Positions 1 through 9,166 of a stretch of 64,000 bases of DNA are shown piece by piece. Origin of the DNA: Brenneria izadpanahii. GTDB taxonomy: Bacteria; Pseudomonadota; Gammaproteobacteria; Enterobacterales; Enterobacteriaceae. How positions within the stretch are numbered: the stretch's first letter is position 1; each line of letters starts with the position of its first letter. Both the position numbers and the translations under genes were made by a program. The notes under the pieces are model-generated. The model saw nothing but the letters and a program-made list of their open reading frames with translations, searched no databases and was not told where the DNA came from. Location: NCBI RefSeq assembly GCF_017569925.1, contig NZ_CP050854.1, positions 1,364,001 to 1,428,000 on the forward strand, read 5' to 3'.

Positions 1-255
1 GTTGCCGAATCGCAAGCGCTGGTGATGAGTTTCAATGCCGATTGCTGGCTTGAGGTGACGGATGCCAGCGGAAAGAAACTGTTCAGCGGGCTGCAACATA
101 ATGGCGGCTCTTTGAATCTGAGCGGTCAGGCTCCTTACAGTTTGAAAATTGGCGCGCCTGCCGCGGTACAGATTCAATTTCAAGGTAAGCCGGTCGATTT
201 AAGCCGGTTTGTAAGAAGCAATCAGGTTGCACGTCTGACGTTGGCGGCGGAATAA
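1..255 (+). CDS. rodZ: Cytoskeletal protein RodZ, C-terminal end (partial)
   Basis: The reading frame is open from the first base of the window, so the gene begins upstream; only about 84 C-terminal residues are present. They form the periplasmic beta-rich domain of RodZ (the segment reading [16 protein letters not shown], then [20 protein letters not shown], is characteristic). RodZ is an inner-membrane protein that tethers MreB filaments to the elongasome and maintains rod shape. Its place directly upstream of ispG is the conserved enterobacterial order. Only 42 bases separate it from ispG, so the two are probably co-transcribed. Confidence 0.93.
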   Translation, partial: VAESQALVMSFNADCWLEVTDASGKKLFSGLQHNGGSLNLSGQAPYSLKIGAPAAVQIQFQGKPVDLSRFVRSNQVARLTLAAE

Positions 256-297
256 CTTAATCGCTACCTGTGACGTTGCAATTGTGGAGAAGAAGTA

Positions 298-1419
298 ATG
301 CATAACGCTGCACCCATCACCCGCCGGAAATCAAAACGGATTTACGTCGGCAAGGTGCCTATTGGTGATGGCGCGCCGATTGCGGTGCAGTCCATGACCA
401 ACACCCGAACCACTGATGTTGAAGCGACGGTTAATCAAATCAAATCACTGGAACGCGTCGGTGTTGATATTGTGCGTGTTTCCGTTCCAACCATGGATGC
501 GGCGGAAGCGTTCAAGCTCATTAAACAGCAGGTGAATGTCCCGCTGGTGGCCGATATCCATTTTGACTACCGTATTGCGTTGAAGGTAGCGGAATACGGC
601 GTCGATTGCCTGCGTATCAATCCGGGCAATATCGGTAACGAAGAGCGTATCCGCTCCGTTGTCGACTGCGCGCGCGATAAAAATATCCCGATACGTATTG
701 GCGTTAACGGCGGATCGCTGGAAAAAGATTTGCAGGAAAAGTATGGCGAACCAACGCCGGAAGCTCTGTTGGAGTCCGCCATGCGCCACGTAGATATTCT
801 CGATCGTCTCAATTTCGATCAGTTTAAGGTCAGCGTAAAAGCATCCGATGTTTTTCTGGCGGTGCAGTCTTACCGACTGCTGGCGTCGCGTATCGATCAG
901 CCGTTGCATCTGGGGATCACCGAAGCCGGCGGCGCGCGCAGCGGGGCGGTTAAGTCGGCGATTGGGCTTGGTCTGCTGTTGTCGGAAGGGATCGGGGATA
1001 CCCTGCGTATTTCGCTGGCGGCCGATCCGGTGGAAGAGGTTAAAGTTGGGTTCGATATTCTGAAGTCGCTGCGTATTCGCTCGCGCGGCATCAATTTTAT
1101 CGCTTGTCCGACCTGCTCACGGCAGGAGTTTGATGTCATCGGCACCGTGAATGCGCTGGAACAGCGTCTGGAAGACATTATCACGCCGATGGATGTGTCT
1201 ATCATCGGTTGCGTGGTTAACGGGCCGGGCGAGGCGCTGGTTTCCACTATCGGCGTGACAGGCGGACATAATAAGAGCGGCTTCTATGAGGACGGCGTTC
1301 GTCAGCGTGAACGTTTTGATAATGAACAGATGATCGATCAACTGGAAGCGAAAATCCGTGCCAAGGCTTCCATGATGGATGAAAGCCGGCGCATTACGGT
1401 AAATCTGGTTGATAAATAA
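298..1419 (+). CDS. ispG: 4-hydroxy-3-methylbut-2-enyl diphosphate synthase (flavodoxin)
   Basis: This enzyme carries out the penultimate step of the MEP isoprenoid pathway, reducing the cyclic diphosphate MEcPP to HMBPP with a [4Fe-4S] cluster in the cytoplasm. The product is 373 residues, the usual gamma-proteobacterial short form without the plant-type insert. An N-terminal TIM-barrel is followed by a reductase domain holding the cluster ligands C270 and C273 (motif CPTCSR) and a third Cys in [10 protein letters not shown]. The ATG follows a GGAGAAGAAG ribosome-binding site. It lies between rodZ and hisS as in E. coli. Confidence 0.98.
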   Translation: MHNAAPITRRKSKRIYVGKVPIGDGAPIAVQSMTNTRTTDVEATVNQIKSLERVGVDIVRVSVPTMDAAEAFKLIKQQVNVPLVADIHFDYRIALKVAEYGVDCLRINPGNIGNEERIRSVVDCARDKNIPIRIGVNGGSLEKDLQEKYGEPTPEALLESAMRHVDILDRLNFDQFKVSVKASDVFLAVQSYRLLASRIDQPLHLGITEAGGARSGAVKSAIGLGLLLSEGIGDTLRISLAADPVEEVKVGFDILKSLRIRSRGINFIACPTCSRQEFDVIGTVNALEQRLEDIITPMDVSIIGCVVNGPGEALVSTIGVTGGHNKSGFYEDGVRQRERFDNEQMIDQLEAKIRAKASMMDESRRITVNLVDK

Positions 1420-1479
1420 CCGTGCCGGCGCGGCCGCCCGCAAAAAGACGACTCTTGAACCCGATGGGGATCCTTCGCA

Positions 1480-1509
1480 TTGAAGATGCTATGCCGATCC
1501 CCCTATAAT
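1480..1509 (+). promoter_or_regulatory. Predicted sigma-70 promoter for hisS
   Basis: TTGAAG (1480-1485) and a perfect TATAAT (1504-1509) are separated by 18 bases, 37 bases before the GTG start of hisS. A promoter in the ispG-hisS gap fits the separate transcription of hisS known in enterobacteria. Confidence 0.6.
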
Positions 1510-1545
1510 CGGGTTTATTTTTTGAAAAATGCATAGAGAACAGAC

Positions 1546-2820
1546 GTGGCAAAAAATATTCAAGCCATCCGCGGCATGAACGATTACCTGCCGGCCGATA
1601 CGGCGTTGTGGCAGCGTATTGAAAACAGCCTGAAACAGGTGCTCAGCAGCTACGGCTATAGTGAAATCCGTACCCCTATCGTTGAGCAAACATCGTTGTT
1701 TAAACGCGCCATCGGCGAAGTGACCGATGTGGTTGAAAAAGAGATGTATACCTTTGAGGATCGTAACGGCGATAGTCTGACGTTGCGCCCTGAGAATACG
1801 GCGAGTTGTGTTCGCGCCGGTATTGAACACGGTATTCTCTACAATCAGGAACAGCGTCTGTGGTATTGCGGGCCGATGTTTCGCCATGAGCGTCCGCAGA
1901 AGGGGCGCTATCGCCAGTTCCATCAGATGGGCTGTGAAGTCTTCGGCTTGCAGGGGCCGGACATTGACGCCGAACTGATTCTGATGACGGCGCGCTGGTG
2001 GCGGGTGCTGGGTATTTCGGAGCATGTCAGCCTGGAGTTGAATTCGATTGGTTCGCTGGAAGCGCGCGCCAACTATCGTGAAGCGCTGATTGCGTTTCTT
2101 GAACAGCATAAAGACCAGCTTGATGAAGATTGTCTGCGTCGCATGTATACCAATCCGCTGCGAGTGCTGGACTCTAAGAACGCTCAGGTGCAGACGCTGC
2201 TGGATGACGCGCCGGTGCTGACCGATTATCTTGATGACGAATCCCGCATCCACTTTGAATCATTGTGTGAACTTTTAACGCAGGCAGGTATCCCATATAC
2301 CGTTAATCCGCGTTTGGTTCGCGGCCTGGATTATTATAACCGCACCGTTTTCGAGTGGGTGACCAACAGTCTGGGCGCACAGGGCACGGTTTGTGCCGGC
2401 GGCCGTTATGACGGTATGGTTGAACAACTGGGCGGACATGCCACGCCATCCGTGGGTTTTGCGATGGGGCTGGAGCGTTTGGTTCTGCTGGTGCAGTCCG
2501 TCAATCCTGAGTTTAAGGCGCTTCCGGTCGTTGACGTCTATCTGATTTCGTCGGGCGACGGCACTCAGATTGCCGCGATGAAACTGGCTGAGACATTACG
2601 TGATGCGTTGCCGCAATTGAAACTGATGACCAACTATGGCGGCGGCAATTTTAAAAAGCAATTTGCCCGGGCCGATAAATGGGGCGCTCGCATTGCGCTG
2701 GTCCTCGGTGAAAACGAAGTCGCCGCGGGTCAGGTAGTGATTAAAAACCTGAGTAATGGCGAGCAGGATACATTGGCACAGGCTGACGTTGCGGCAAAAT
2801 TGGCAACGTTACTGGATTGA
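1546..2820 (+). CDS. hisS: Histidine--tRNA ligase
   Basis: Cytoplasmic class II aminoacyl-tRNA synthetase that charges tRNA-His. At 424 residues it has the E. coli length. The class II core is visible: the motif 2 region ([15 protein letters not shown]), the histidine-specific signature [15 protein letters not shown], and motif 3 ([11 protein letters not shown]), followed by the C-terminal anticodon-binding domain. The start is GTG at 1546, which gives the conserved N-terminus [16 protein letters not shown]. yfgM begins only 13 bases after the stop, indicating an operon. Confidence 0.98.
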   Translation: MAKNIQAIRGMNDYLPADTALWQRIENSLKQVLSSYGYSEIRTPIVEQTSLFKRAIGEVTDVVEKEMYTFEDRNGDSLTLRPENTASCVRAGIEHGILYNQEQRLWYCGPMFRHERPQKGRYRQFHQMGCEVFGLQGPDIDAELILMTARWWRVLGISEHVSLELNSIGSLEARANYREALIAFLEQHKDQLDEDCLRRMYTNPLRVLDSKNAQVQTLLDDAPVLTDYLDDESRIHFESLCELLTQAGIPYTVNPRLVRGLDYYNRTVFEWVTNSLGAQGTVCAGGRYDGMVEQLGGHATPSVGFAMGLERLVLLVQSVNPEFKALPVVDVYLISSGDGTQIAAMKLAETLRDALPQLKLMTNYGGGNFKKQFARADKWGARIALVLGENEVAAGQVVIKNLSNGEQDTLAQADVAAKLATLLD

Positions 2821-2833
2821 GGAGAGATACACC

Positions 2834-3454
2834 GTGGAAGCCTATACCACAGAGAATGAGCAGGTTGATGCGTTACGTCGTTTCTTCACGGAAAATGGGA
2901 AAGCGTTAGCTGTTGGTGTTGTGCTTGGTGTCGGCGCACTGGTTGGCTGGCGTTTCTGGCTGAATCACCAGAACAACAGCGCAATGGCGTCATCTGCGTC
3001 ATATCAGCAAATCACCGATCGCCTGGCGGAAGGTAAAGCTGAAGACGTCGCATCGGCGGAGAAATTTTCCGCTGAGAATAAAAATAATTATGGTGTGCTG
3101 GCATCGCTGGAGCTGGCTCGTCACTATGTGGATCAAAAGGATTTTGCTAAAGCGGAACAACAGCTGGTGCAAGCTCAATCCCAAACTAAAGACGCCGATC
3201 TGCTCTCTCTGGTGAATTTACGCCTGGCGCGAATTCAACTGCAGGAAAACAAAGCGGATGAAGCGCTGAAAACGCTGGATGCCATTAAGTCGGATGGTTG
3301 GGTTGCTCTGGCTGCGGAAGTCCGTGGCGACGCCCTGGTCAGTAAAGGGGATAGCCAGGCTGCGCGCGAAGCTTATAACAAAGGTCTGGCCGCTAATCCA
3401 CCGCAGGCGCTGCAAGCATTCCTGCGTATGAAACTGAACAACCTGTCCAGCTAA
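2834..3454 (+). CDS. yfgM: Ancillary SecYEG translocon subunit YfgM
   Basis: Bitopic inner-membrane protein of 206 residues with a large periplasmic TPR-like domain. In E. coli it associates with SecYEG and PpiD and helps pass secreted proteins to periplasmic chaperones. A short cytoplasmic N-terminus is followed by one membrane segment (about residues 20-40, ALAVGVVLGVGALVGWRFWL) and helical repeats rich in Ala, Leu and Lys. An upstream in-frame start at 2756 would overlap hisS; GTG at 2834, after the GGAGAG ribosome-binding site, gives the family N-terminus. bamB follows after 10 bases. Confidence 0.95.
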   Translation: MEAYTTENEQVDALRRFFTENGKALAVGVVLGVGALVGWRFWLNHQNNSAMASSASYQQITDRLAEGKAEDVASAEKFSAENKNNYGVLASLELARHYVDQKDFAKAEQQLVQAQSQTKDADLLSLVNLRLARIQLQENKADEALKTLDAIKSDGWVALAAEVRGDALVSKGDSQAAREAYNKGLAANPPQALQAFLRMKLNNLSS

Positions 3455-3464
3455 GAGGAATTCC

Positions 3465-4643
3465 ATGCAATTGCGTAAAACACTTTTGGTAGGACTGGTG
3501 TCTGCTGCCCTGCTGAGCGGATGTTCGCTGTTTAACAGCGAGGAAGATGTCGTCACTATGTCTCCATTGCCGACGGTGGAAAATCAGTTCACGCCGACCA
3601 AGGTTTGGAGCCGTTCGGTAGGTAGCGGCATCGGCGAATTTTATTCCAATCTGCATCCTGCCTGGCAGGACAACCACGTATTTGCCGCCGATCGCAAAGG
3701 GACGGTGAAAGCGTTGGATCTGGATAGCGGCGCGGAAATCTGGCATACCGATCTGTCTGAAAAAGCCGGATTTTTCTCCCGGACGCCGGCGTTATTATCC
3801 GGCGGCGTAGCAGTGGCGGGTAACCATGTCTACGTCGGCAGCGAAAAGGCACAGGTGTTTGCTCTGAACGCCGAGGACGGCACGTTGGCATGGCAAACCA
3901 AAGTGGCTGGCGAAGTGCTCTCACGTCCGGTGAGCAGCGACGGCGTTGTGCTGATTCATACCAGCAACGGCATGTTGCAGGCGTTGGATGAAGCCGACGG
4001 CGCAATAAAATGGACGGTTAACCTGGATATGCCGACGCTTTCGCTGCGCGGCGAATCGGCGCCGACCACCGCGTATGGCGCGGCTATCGTCGGCGGCGAC
4101 AACGGGCGTGTGAATGCCGTGCTGATTAATCAGGGGCAGTTAATCTGGCAGCAACGTATTTCGCAGCCGAGCGGAGCCACGGAAATCGATCGCCTGAACG
4201 ATGTCGATACCACGCCGGTTGTTGCGGGCGAACTGGTCTATGCCCTGGGCTATAACGGCAACATGACCGCGCTGGACCTGCGTTCCGGTCAAATCATGTG
4301 GAAACGGGAACTGGGGTCGGTGCATGATTTCATCGTCGACGGCGACCATATTTATCTGGTGGATCAGAATGACCGCGTTGTGGCATTGAACACCAATGGC
4401 GGCGTGAACCTATGGCGTCAGAGCGATCTGCTGCACCGTAATTTGACGGCGCCGGTGCTGTATAATGGTTACCTGGTGGTGGGTGACGCGGAAGGCTACC
4501 TGCATTGGTTGAATACGGCGGATGGCCGTTTTGTCGCTCAGCAGAAAGTGGATAGCTCCGGTTTCCTGAGCAAGCCGGTGATCGCCAGCGATAAGCTGCT
4601 TATCCAGGCGAAAAACGGTGAAGTTTACGCATTTACCCGCTAG
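3465..4643 (+). CDS. bamB: Outer membrane protein assembly factor BamB
   Basis: Lipoprotein of the BAM complex, which inserts beta-barrel proteins in the outer membrane. The 392-residue product starts with a lipoprotein signal ending in the lipobox LLSGC, with the lipidated Cys at residue 20. The mature part shows repeated PQQ-like blades with the pattern ALDxxxGxxxW, as in the eight-bladed propeller. AAGAGGAATTCC precedes the ATG. It sits between yfgM and der as in E. coli, and a strong hairpin follows it. Confidence 0.97.
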   Translation: MQLRKTLLVGLVSAALLSGCSLFNSEEDVVTMSPLPTVENQFTPTKVWSRSVGSGIGEFYSNLHPAWQDNHVFAADRKGTVKALDLDSGAEIWHTDLSEKAGFFSRTPALLSGGVAVAGNHVYVGSEKAQVFALNAEDGTLAWQTKVAGEVLSRPVSSDGVVLIHTSNGMLQALDEADGAIKWTVNLDMPTLSLRGESAPTTAYGAAIVGGDNGRVNAVLINQGQLIWQQRISQPSGATEIDRLNDVDTTPVVAGELVYALGYNGNMTALDLRSGQIMWKRELGSVHDFIVDGDHIYLVDQNDRVVALNTNGGVNLWRQSDLLHRNLTAPVLYNGYLVVGDAEGYLHWLNTADGRFVAQQKVDSSGFLSKPVIASDKLLIQAKNGEVYAFTR

Positions 4644-4688
4644 TTAAAAGCAGAACGTTTGGATCGCTGCCACCGCAGGTGATCCCCC

Positions 4689-4725
4689 AACGGCTCCTGA
4701 CAGCATCAGGGGCCGTTTCGTCTTT
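4689..4725 (+). terminator. Rho-independent terminator after bamB
   Basis: A 12-bp stem (AACGGCTCCTGA paired with TCAGGGGCCGTT, one G-U pair) with a five-base loop is followed by a T-rich tail (TCGTCTTTT). It lies 46 bases after the bamB stop and before der. Confidence 0.8.
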
Positions 4726-4784
4726 TATCGTCGGCAAGTGTGCTTGCTGTAACGTATTGAAACATAAGTAATGAGGTTGTAACA

Positions 4785-6281
4785 ATGATACCTGTCGTCG
4801 CGCTGGTCGGACGTCCGAATGTGGGGAAATCCACACTGTTTAACCGTCTAACGCGTACGCGTGATGCTTTAGTGGCGGACTTCCCTGGGCTGACGCGCGA
4901 CCGTAAATATGGTCGTGCGGAAGTGGAAGGCCATGAGTTTATCATCATCGATACCGGCGGGATTGATGGCACCGAAGACGGCGTAGAAACACGCATGGCC
5001 GGGCAGTCGCTGATGGCGATTGAAGAGGCCGATATCGTATTGTTTATGGTGGATGCCCGGGCGGGGCTGATGCCGGCCGATCAGAGTATCGCTCAACATC
5101 TGCGTAGCCGACAGAAAGCCACGTTTCTGGTGGCCAATAAAACGGACGGCATCGATCCCGATACCGTCATCGGCGATTTTTATTCCCTGGGTATGGGGGA
5201 AATTTATCCGATAGCCGCTTCTCACGGCCGCGGCGTAACCTCGTTGCTTGAAAAGGTGCTGTTGCCGTTTGCCGAGGAAGAGCCGTCGTCTGAATCCGTT
5301 GAGCTGACGGAAGAAGAAGAGAATGCCGCTTATTGGGCGGAACAGCTTGCGGATGAGCAAGCGGCGGATGACGCTCAAGCCGAAGAAGACGATTTCGATC
5401 CTGAGTCGTTGCCGATCAAACTGGCGATTGTCGGCCGCCCCAACGTGGGTAAGTCCACACTGACCAACCGTATTCTGGGTGAAGAACGGGTGGTGGTTTA
5501 CGATATGCCGGGCACAACGCGCGATAGTATTTATATCCCGATGGTGCGTGATGAGCGCGAGTACGTACTGATCGACACCGCCGGGGTGCGTAAACGCGGC
5601 AAGGTAACCGATACGGTCGAAAAGTTCTCGGTGATTAAAACGCTGCAGGCGATTGAAGATGCCAACGTTGTGATGCTGGTCATCGATGCCCGCGAAGGGA
5701 TCTCCGATCAGGATCTCTCACTGCTGGGCTTTATCCTCAATAGTGGGCGCTCACTGGTGATTGTGGTCAACAAGTGGGATGGCCTTTCGCAGGAGGTGCG
5801 CGAGCAGGTCAAAGAAACGCTGGATTTACGCCTCGGTTTTATCGATTTCGCCCGCGTTCATTTTATCTCCGCTCTGCATGGCAGCGGCGTGGGCAACCTG
5901 TTCGAATCGGTGCTTGAAGCCTATTCCTGTGCGACTCGCCGGGTTGGAACCTCAATGCTGACCCGCATCATGCAAATGGCCGTTGATGACCATCAGCCGC
6001 CGCTGGTTCGCGGCCGCCGGGTGAAGCTAAAATATGCGCACGCGGGCGGTTATAACCCGCCGATTGTGGTAATCCACGGCAATCAGGTGAAAGATCTGCC
6101 TGATTCCTATAAACGCTATCTGATGAACTACTATCGCCGTTCATTGCAGGTTATGGGAACGCCGATCCGCATTCAGTTCAAAGAAGGGGAAAACCCCTTT
6201 GCCGATAAGCGCAACACCTTGACGCCTAATCAGTTACGCAAGCGTAAGCGTCTGATGAAGCACATTAAAAAGAGCAAATAA
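4785..6281 (+). CDS. der: Ribosome biogenesis GTPase Der (EngA)
   Basis: Essential double-GTPase needed for 50S subunit maturation; cytoplasmic. The 498 residues hold two G domains, each with a [10 protein letters not shown]-loop (residues 9-17 and about 216-224), switch motifs DTGG and DTAG, and base-recognition motifs NKTD and NKWD. A C-terminal KH-like domain ends in a Lys/Arg tail. The linker between the G domains (about residues 170-205) is strongly acidic, as in enterobacteria. The gene has its own start region after the bamB terminator. Confidence 0.98.
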   Translation: MIPVVALVGRPNVGKSTLFNRLTRTRDALVADFPGLTRDRKYGRAEVEGHEFIIIDTGGIDGTEDGVETRMAGQSLMAIEEADIVLFMVDARAGLMPADQSIAQHLRSRQKATFLVANKTDGIDPDTVIGDFYSLGMGEIYPIAASHGRGVTSLLEKVLLPFAEEEPSSESVELTEEEENAAYWAEQLADEQAADDAQAEEDDFDPESLPIKLAIVGRPNVGKSTLTNRILGEERVVVYDMPGTTRDSIYIPMVRDEREYVLIDTAGVRKRGKVTDTVEKFSVIKTLQAIEDANVVMLVIDAREGISDQDLSLLGFILNSGRSLVIVVNKWDGLSQEVREQVKETLDLRLGFIDFARVHFISALHGSGVGNLFESVLEAYSCATRRVGTSMLTRIMQMAVDDHQPPLVRGRRVKLKYAHAGGYNPPIVVIHGNQVKDLPDSYKRYLMNYYRRSLQVMGTPIRIQFKEGENPFADKRNTLTPNQLRKRKRLMKHIKKSK

Positions 6282-6337
6282 CTCGATCAGGGCGGATATG
6301 AGACGCGCCCCGGCATTACTAAGTCACAAGGGAATTT

Positions 6338-7297
6338 ATGTCTTGGGAAAACTGGAGTTTTGCGTTTAACGTTACGGTGCCTAACCTATTGATGCTGTTG
6401 CTTGGGGTTGCGCTACGTAAGCTGAAAATACTGAATGACGATTTTTGCGATTCGGCAATGCGTTTGGTTTTTAATGTATCGCTGCCTTGCCTGCTGTTTT
6501 TCAGCGTCGCCGCCAATCATCAGCCGATTATGGAACAATTGCCGCTGGTGATTTATGGCGTTGTCGGTACGCTGCTAACCTATTTATTGTTGGAGTTCGC
6601 CGCCATTTATGTCGTCAAAGAGCCGACCGAGCGCGGTATCTTTGTGCAGGGCGGATTTCGTTCCAATACCGGCATCATGGGGTTGGCGTTCGCCATGAGC
6701 GCCTACGGCAACGAAGGGGTCGCTATTGGCTCCATGTATCTGCTGGTAACCGTGATTATGTTTAACGTGCTGTCCGTTATTACGCTGACGCGCAGTTTAA
6801 AGCGGACAGCCGACGGGCGGGGGATCGGCACTCTCGCGTTGCTGAAGGGCATTATTACGAATCCGCTGATTATCAGCTTGCTGCTAGGGCTGTGCTATTC
6901 GAAGAGCGGCTTACCTATGCCCTCGGTGATTCAGCAGACCGGGAGCTTTATTGCCGCGTTGTCGCTGCCGTTGGCGCTATTGTGCGCCGGCGTCAGCCTC
7001 GACTGGCGTATGATTTTTCGTTCATCCAACGTGGCGGCGCTCTCTTCATTGGCTAAACTGCTGATCGTGCCGGGTATTCTGACGCTGGGCGGCTGGCTGG
7101 TCGGTTTTCGGGGCGTCACGCTTGGGGTGATTTTTTTGTTTTCCGCCACGCCTACGGCCGCAGGCAGCTATGCCATGACCCGGGCAATGGGCGGTAACCC
7201 GACGCTGGCGGCCAATATTATTGGCTTAACCACCGCCGGTTCGTTCTTTGTGATCGCGCTGGGAGTCTATTTGTTACGTTCGCTTGGCGTGATTTAG
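6338..7297 (+). CDS. AEC family transporter (auxin/malonate efflux carrier type)
   Basis: An inner-membrane carrier of 319 residues with about ten hydrophobic segments in two repeated halves. The N-terminal stretch with VPNLLMLLLGVALRKLKIL and the central FRSNTGIMGLAFA are typical of the auxin efflux carrier (AEC) family, whose bacterial members move malonate, malate or unknown organic acids. The substrate cannot be read from the sequence. The gene lies between der and yfgJ, which are neighbours in E. coli, so it was either inserted here or lost elsewhere. yfgJ starts 18 bases after its stop, suggesting co-transcription. Confidence 0.85.
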   Translation: MSWENWSFAFNVTVPNLLMLLLGVALRKLKILNDDFCDSAMRLVFNVSLPCLLFFSVAANHQPIMEQLPLVIYGVVGTLLTYLLLEFAAIYVVKEPTERGIFVQGGFRSNTGIMGLAFAMSAYGNEGVAIGSMYLLVTVIMFNVLSVITLTRSLKRTADGRGIGTLALLKGIITNPLIISLLLGLCYSKSGLPMPSVIQQTGSFIAALSLPLALLCAGVSLDWRMIFRSSNVAALSSLAKLLIVPGILTLGGWLVGFRGVTLGVIFLFSATPTAAGSYAMTRAMGGNPTLAANIIGLTTAGSFFVIALGVYLLRSLGVI

Positions 7298-7315
7298 CTA
7301 ATCGCAGGAGGAAAA

Positions 7316-7540
7316 GTGGAAGTCGTCTGTCCGCGCTGTCATGGCGTAATGAATTGGAAAAATGACAATCGTTTCTATTGCCCGCACTGTCAGCAGGACT
7401 ATCTGCGTGAAGCGCGTTGTCCTGAATGTCAGCAACCGCTGCAAGAGTTAAAGGCCTGCGGTGCCGTAGATTATTTTTGTCAGCATGGGCATGGGTTGAT
7501 TTCAAAGAAACGTGTGGTGTTTTCGCTGCATGAACGATAG
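7316..7540 (+). CDS. yfgJ: Zinc-ribbon protein YfgJ
   Basis: A 74-residue cytoplasmic protein of unknown function. It carries several CxxC knuckles (CPRC, CPHC, CPEC) and the C-terminal signature ACGAVDYFCQHGHGLISKKRV shared with E. coli YfgJ. The start is GTG at 7316, placed by a very strong AGGAGG five bases upstream. The CxxC pairs predict two small zinc-ribbon modules; what it binds is not known. Confidence 0.88.
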   Translation: MEVVCPRCHGVMNWKNDNRFYCPHCQQDYLREARCPECQQPLQELKACGAVDYFCQHGHGLISKKRVVFSLHER

Positions 7541-7581
7541 TCGGTGAAGTGAATAGTGATGCGTTGCAGCAATATGCGCTT

Positions 7582-8199
7582 TTATCTTTCGAGGTTTTTT
7601 TTCCTGCTTTTCCTCCATTGATAGGTTATTTTCGCAATCCTTTTACTTCGACAAAAATAGACGAAAATATAAAATGATGATGAATTCATTAGTTTGAAAG
7701 AAGTATATAGTAAAAATATAATAATAACAGGAGTGAAAATATGCGAGATCAATCCTTTATGAATATACATGTTAATATTATAGATGCAGCTTAAAATACC
7801 CAGAAATAAAGATGTAATGTAAAGCTTCTCTAATGTTACCAATCCAATATTGTAACCTCGTGGAATGTAATGCGTGATCATAATAAGAGGTGTTATATAA
7901 TAAAAAATGAGTGTGATAAAAGTGAAACCAAAATGAAGGCCATGATTGCTTTTATCACTAATAAATAGATCTGATAACGTTGTTGTATTTATTACTGCAA
8001 CAGGGAGTAATAAAAAAACAGACAGTACTACTGTTAATGGTGTTACTGGTGGAAGCGCATTTTTTTCTTCAAGGAAAAAATTTTCTAATTTTTTTCCTGA
8101 GCGTCTGTAAAGCGCGGGATTCTTATCTCTAATCTCCTTTTCAATATCCCTTCCGTGACTGATTAATTCATTAAAATTCTTTCCTAGTTTTATCTTCAT
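7582..8199 (-). CDS. Hypothetical multi-pass membrane protein (orphan cassette, third gene)
   Basis: The 205-residue product is not recognised. It has a charged, Lys-rich N-terminus (about residues 1-50), then hydrophobic segments at about 53-75, 90-112, 122-145 and 150-180, and a very basic C-terminal tail. The DNA is far more AT-rich than the flanking core genes, with many AAT/ATA codons, which suggests recent acquisition. Its ATG shares one base with the stop of the upstream gene (TAATG), so translation is probably coupled. A role as a membrane-embedded toxin or immunity partner is possible but unsupported. Confidence 0.6.
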   Translation of the reverse strand: MKIKLGKNFNELISHGRDIEKEIRDKNPALYRRSGKKLENFFLEEKNALPPVTPLTVVLSVFLLLPVAVINTTTLSDLFISDKSNHGLHFGFTFITLIFYYITPLIMITHYIPRGYNIGLVTLEKLYITSLFLGILSCIYNINMYIHKGLISHIFTPVIIIFLLYTSFKLMNSSSFYIFVYFCRSKRIAKITYQWRKSRKKNLER

Positions 8200-8462
8200 T
8201 ATTTTAATACCGGAATGGATTGAATGACGCTAACCGCATAATTAGTGCTTTTTAACAGATTGTCCGGATTCCTTATAGTGCCACTTAAAGCGCTTCCGGC
8301 GAAAGCTGCAGTTCCTGTCAATGCATCATTAAGTTGTTTTTTCAATGTATTTTGAATGTCTGAACTTGGGAATCTTTTAGGGAAGATGCCCATCTTTATT
8401 GCTGTTTTTATTTGTGCATCTGTCATTCTTGGATTTTCTATTTTTATTAGCTCAAATGTCAA
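8199..8462 (-). CDS. Hypothetical protein (orphan cassette, second gene)
   Basis: An 87-residue protein with no recognised domain. The N-terminal half is charged (PRMTDAQIKTAIKMGIFPKR), the middle is small-residue rich and mildly hydrophobic (LTGTAAFAGSALSGT). The proposed TTG start at 8462 overlaps the end of the preceding gene by 11 bases; ATG codons at residues 13 and 25 are alternatives. The downstream membrane-protein gene starts on the last base of its stop codon. AT-rich, like its neighbours. Confidence 0.5.
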   Translation of the reverse strand: MTFELIKIENPRMTDAQIKTAIKMGIFPKRFPSSDIQNTLKKQLNDALTGTAAFAGSALSGTIRNPDNLLKSTNYAVSVIQSIPVLK

Positions 8463-8664
8463 CCTTGCCCTGTCCTGACGTGGAATTCAAATATCGCTGG
8501 TGGCCGTCAGCATAAATAATTCCTGCCTGATTAAAGTCTCTTGTACAGTCCAGGGCATTCGCCAACGCGCGGAAATCAAAATCAGCGCCTGACAGATTAC
8601 CCGTCCAGCGGGACAAGTCATAGTCGGGCAAACCACCTTCGGCGAGGGAAGAGATCAACGGCAT
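8452..8664 (-). CDS. Hypothetical small protein (orphan cassette, first gene)
   Basis: A 70-residue protein, first of three overlapping genes. It is moderately acidic with a Tyr/Asp/Gly-rich segment (GLPDYDLSRWTGNLSGADFD) and ends in GQGKVDI. No family was recognised. AGGAG lies eight bases before the ATG on the minus strand. Its codon use is less AT-rich than the two downstream genes. It could be the intact start of a unit or the remains of a longer protein that once read through into the next gene. Confidence 0.5.
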   Translation of the reverse strand: MPLISSLAEGGLPDYDLSRWTGNLSGADFDFRALANALDCTRDFNQAGIIYADGHQRYLNSTSGQGKVDI

Positions 8665-8827
8665 TTTTATGCTCCTTCATATTAAATAAATGCCAACAAC
8701 TCGAAATTTATTGAGTATATAATCGTTAAAAAACAGGTAATTGCTTTCTTGAGTGTTTAATGGGTAAACAATAGCGCGCCAGATGATATGTAGGCAACTA
8801 GAAAATTCTTGTGCTGATTTAACGGTG

Positions 8828-9166
8828 TTATTTGCCTTCGCGCCATAGGGTGGTGAGTTCCGGCGGCGCCAGATCTTCCGGGACCAAAAACTCTTGCTCA
8901 GTACGGTGTGTTTTCTCTGCGGAGGAAAAAGAGATATGAATGCGGTAATAAAACTGGTCGCCGCGTCCGGGTGAATCAGGTTTTCCTGGTTCTCGCGCCT
9001 GCGGCAGAGCATGGCGGATAGCGGCGCAGATGCGTTCCCGCTCTGACTCCGGCAGGTTGGATAGCGCGAAACGCCGCAGCCCGTTCAACTTGGGTATCCA
9101 GGCAATACCGCCTTCACGCGCCAGTTCCACAATAGCGTCGTCGGTAAGCTGCGGCAGATTCTTCAT
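8828..9166 (-). CDS. Emfourin, inhibitor of the M4 protease protealysin
   Basis: A 112-residue cytoplasmic protein of the emfourin family, small inhibitors encoded next to protealysin-like M4 metalloproteases. The opening MKNLPQLTDDAIVELAREGG, the central RRFALSNLPESERERI and the closing PPELTTLWR fit the family. The ATG overlaps the protease stop by four bases (ATGA), so the two genes form a translationally coupled pair, protease first. Assignment rests on the context and this pattern. Confidence 0.82.
   Translation of the reverse strand: MKNLPQLTDDAIVELAREGGIAWIPKLNGLRRFALSNLPESERERICAAIRHALPQAREPGKPDSPGRGDQFYYRIHISFSSAEKTHRTEQEFLVPEDLAPPELTTLWREGK

Noticed and set aside
8677..9012. Minus-strand frame of 111 codons overlapping emfourin
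   Set aside because: It shadows the emfourin gene in another frame, and its end runs into AT-rich non-coding sequence.
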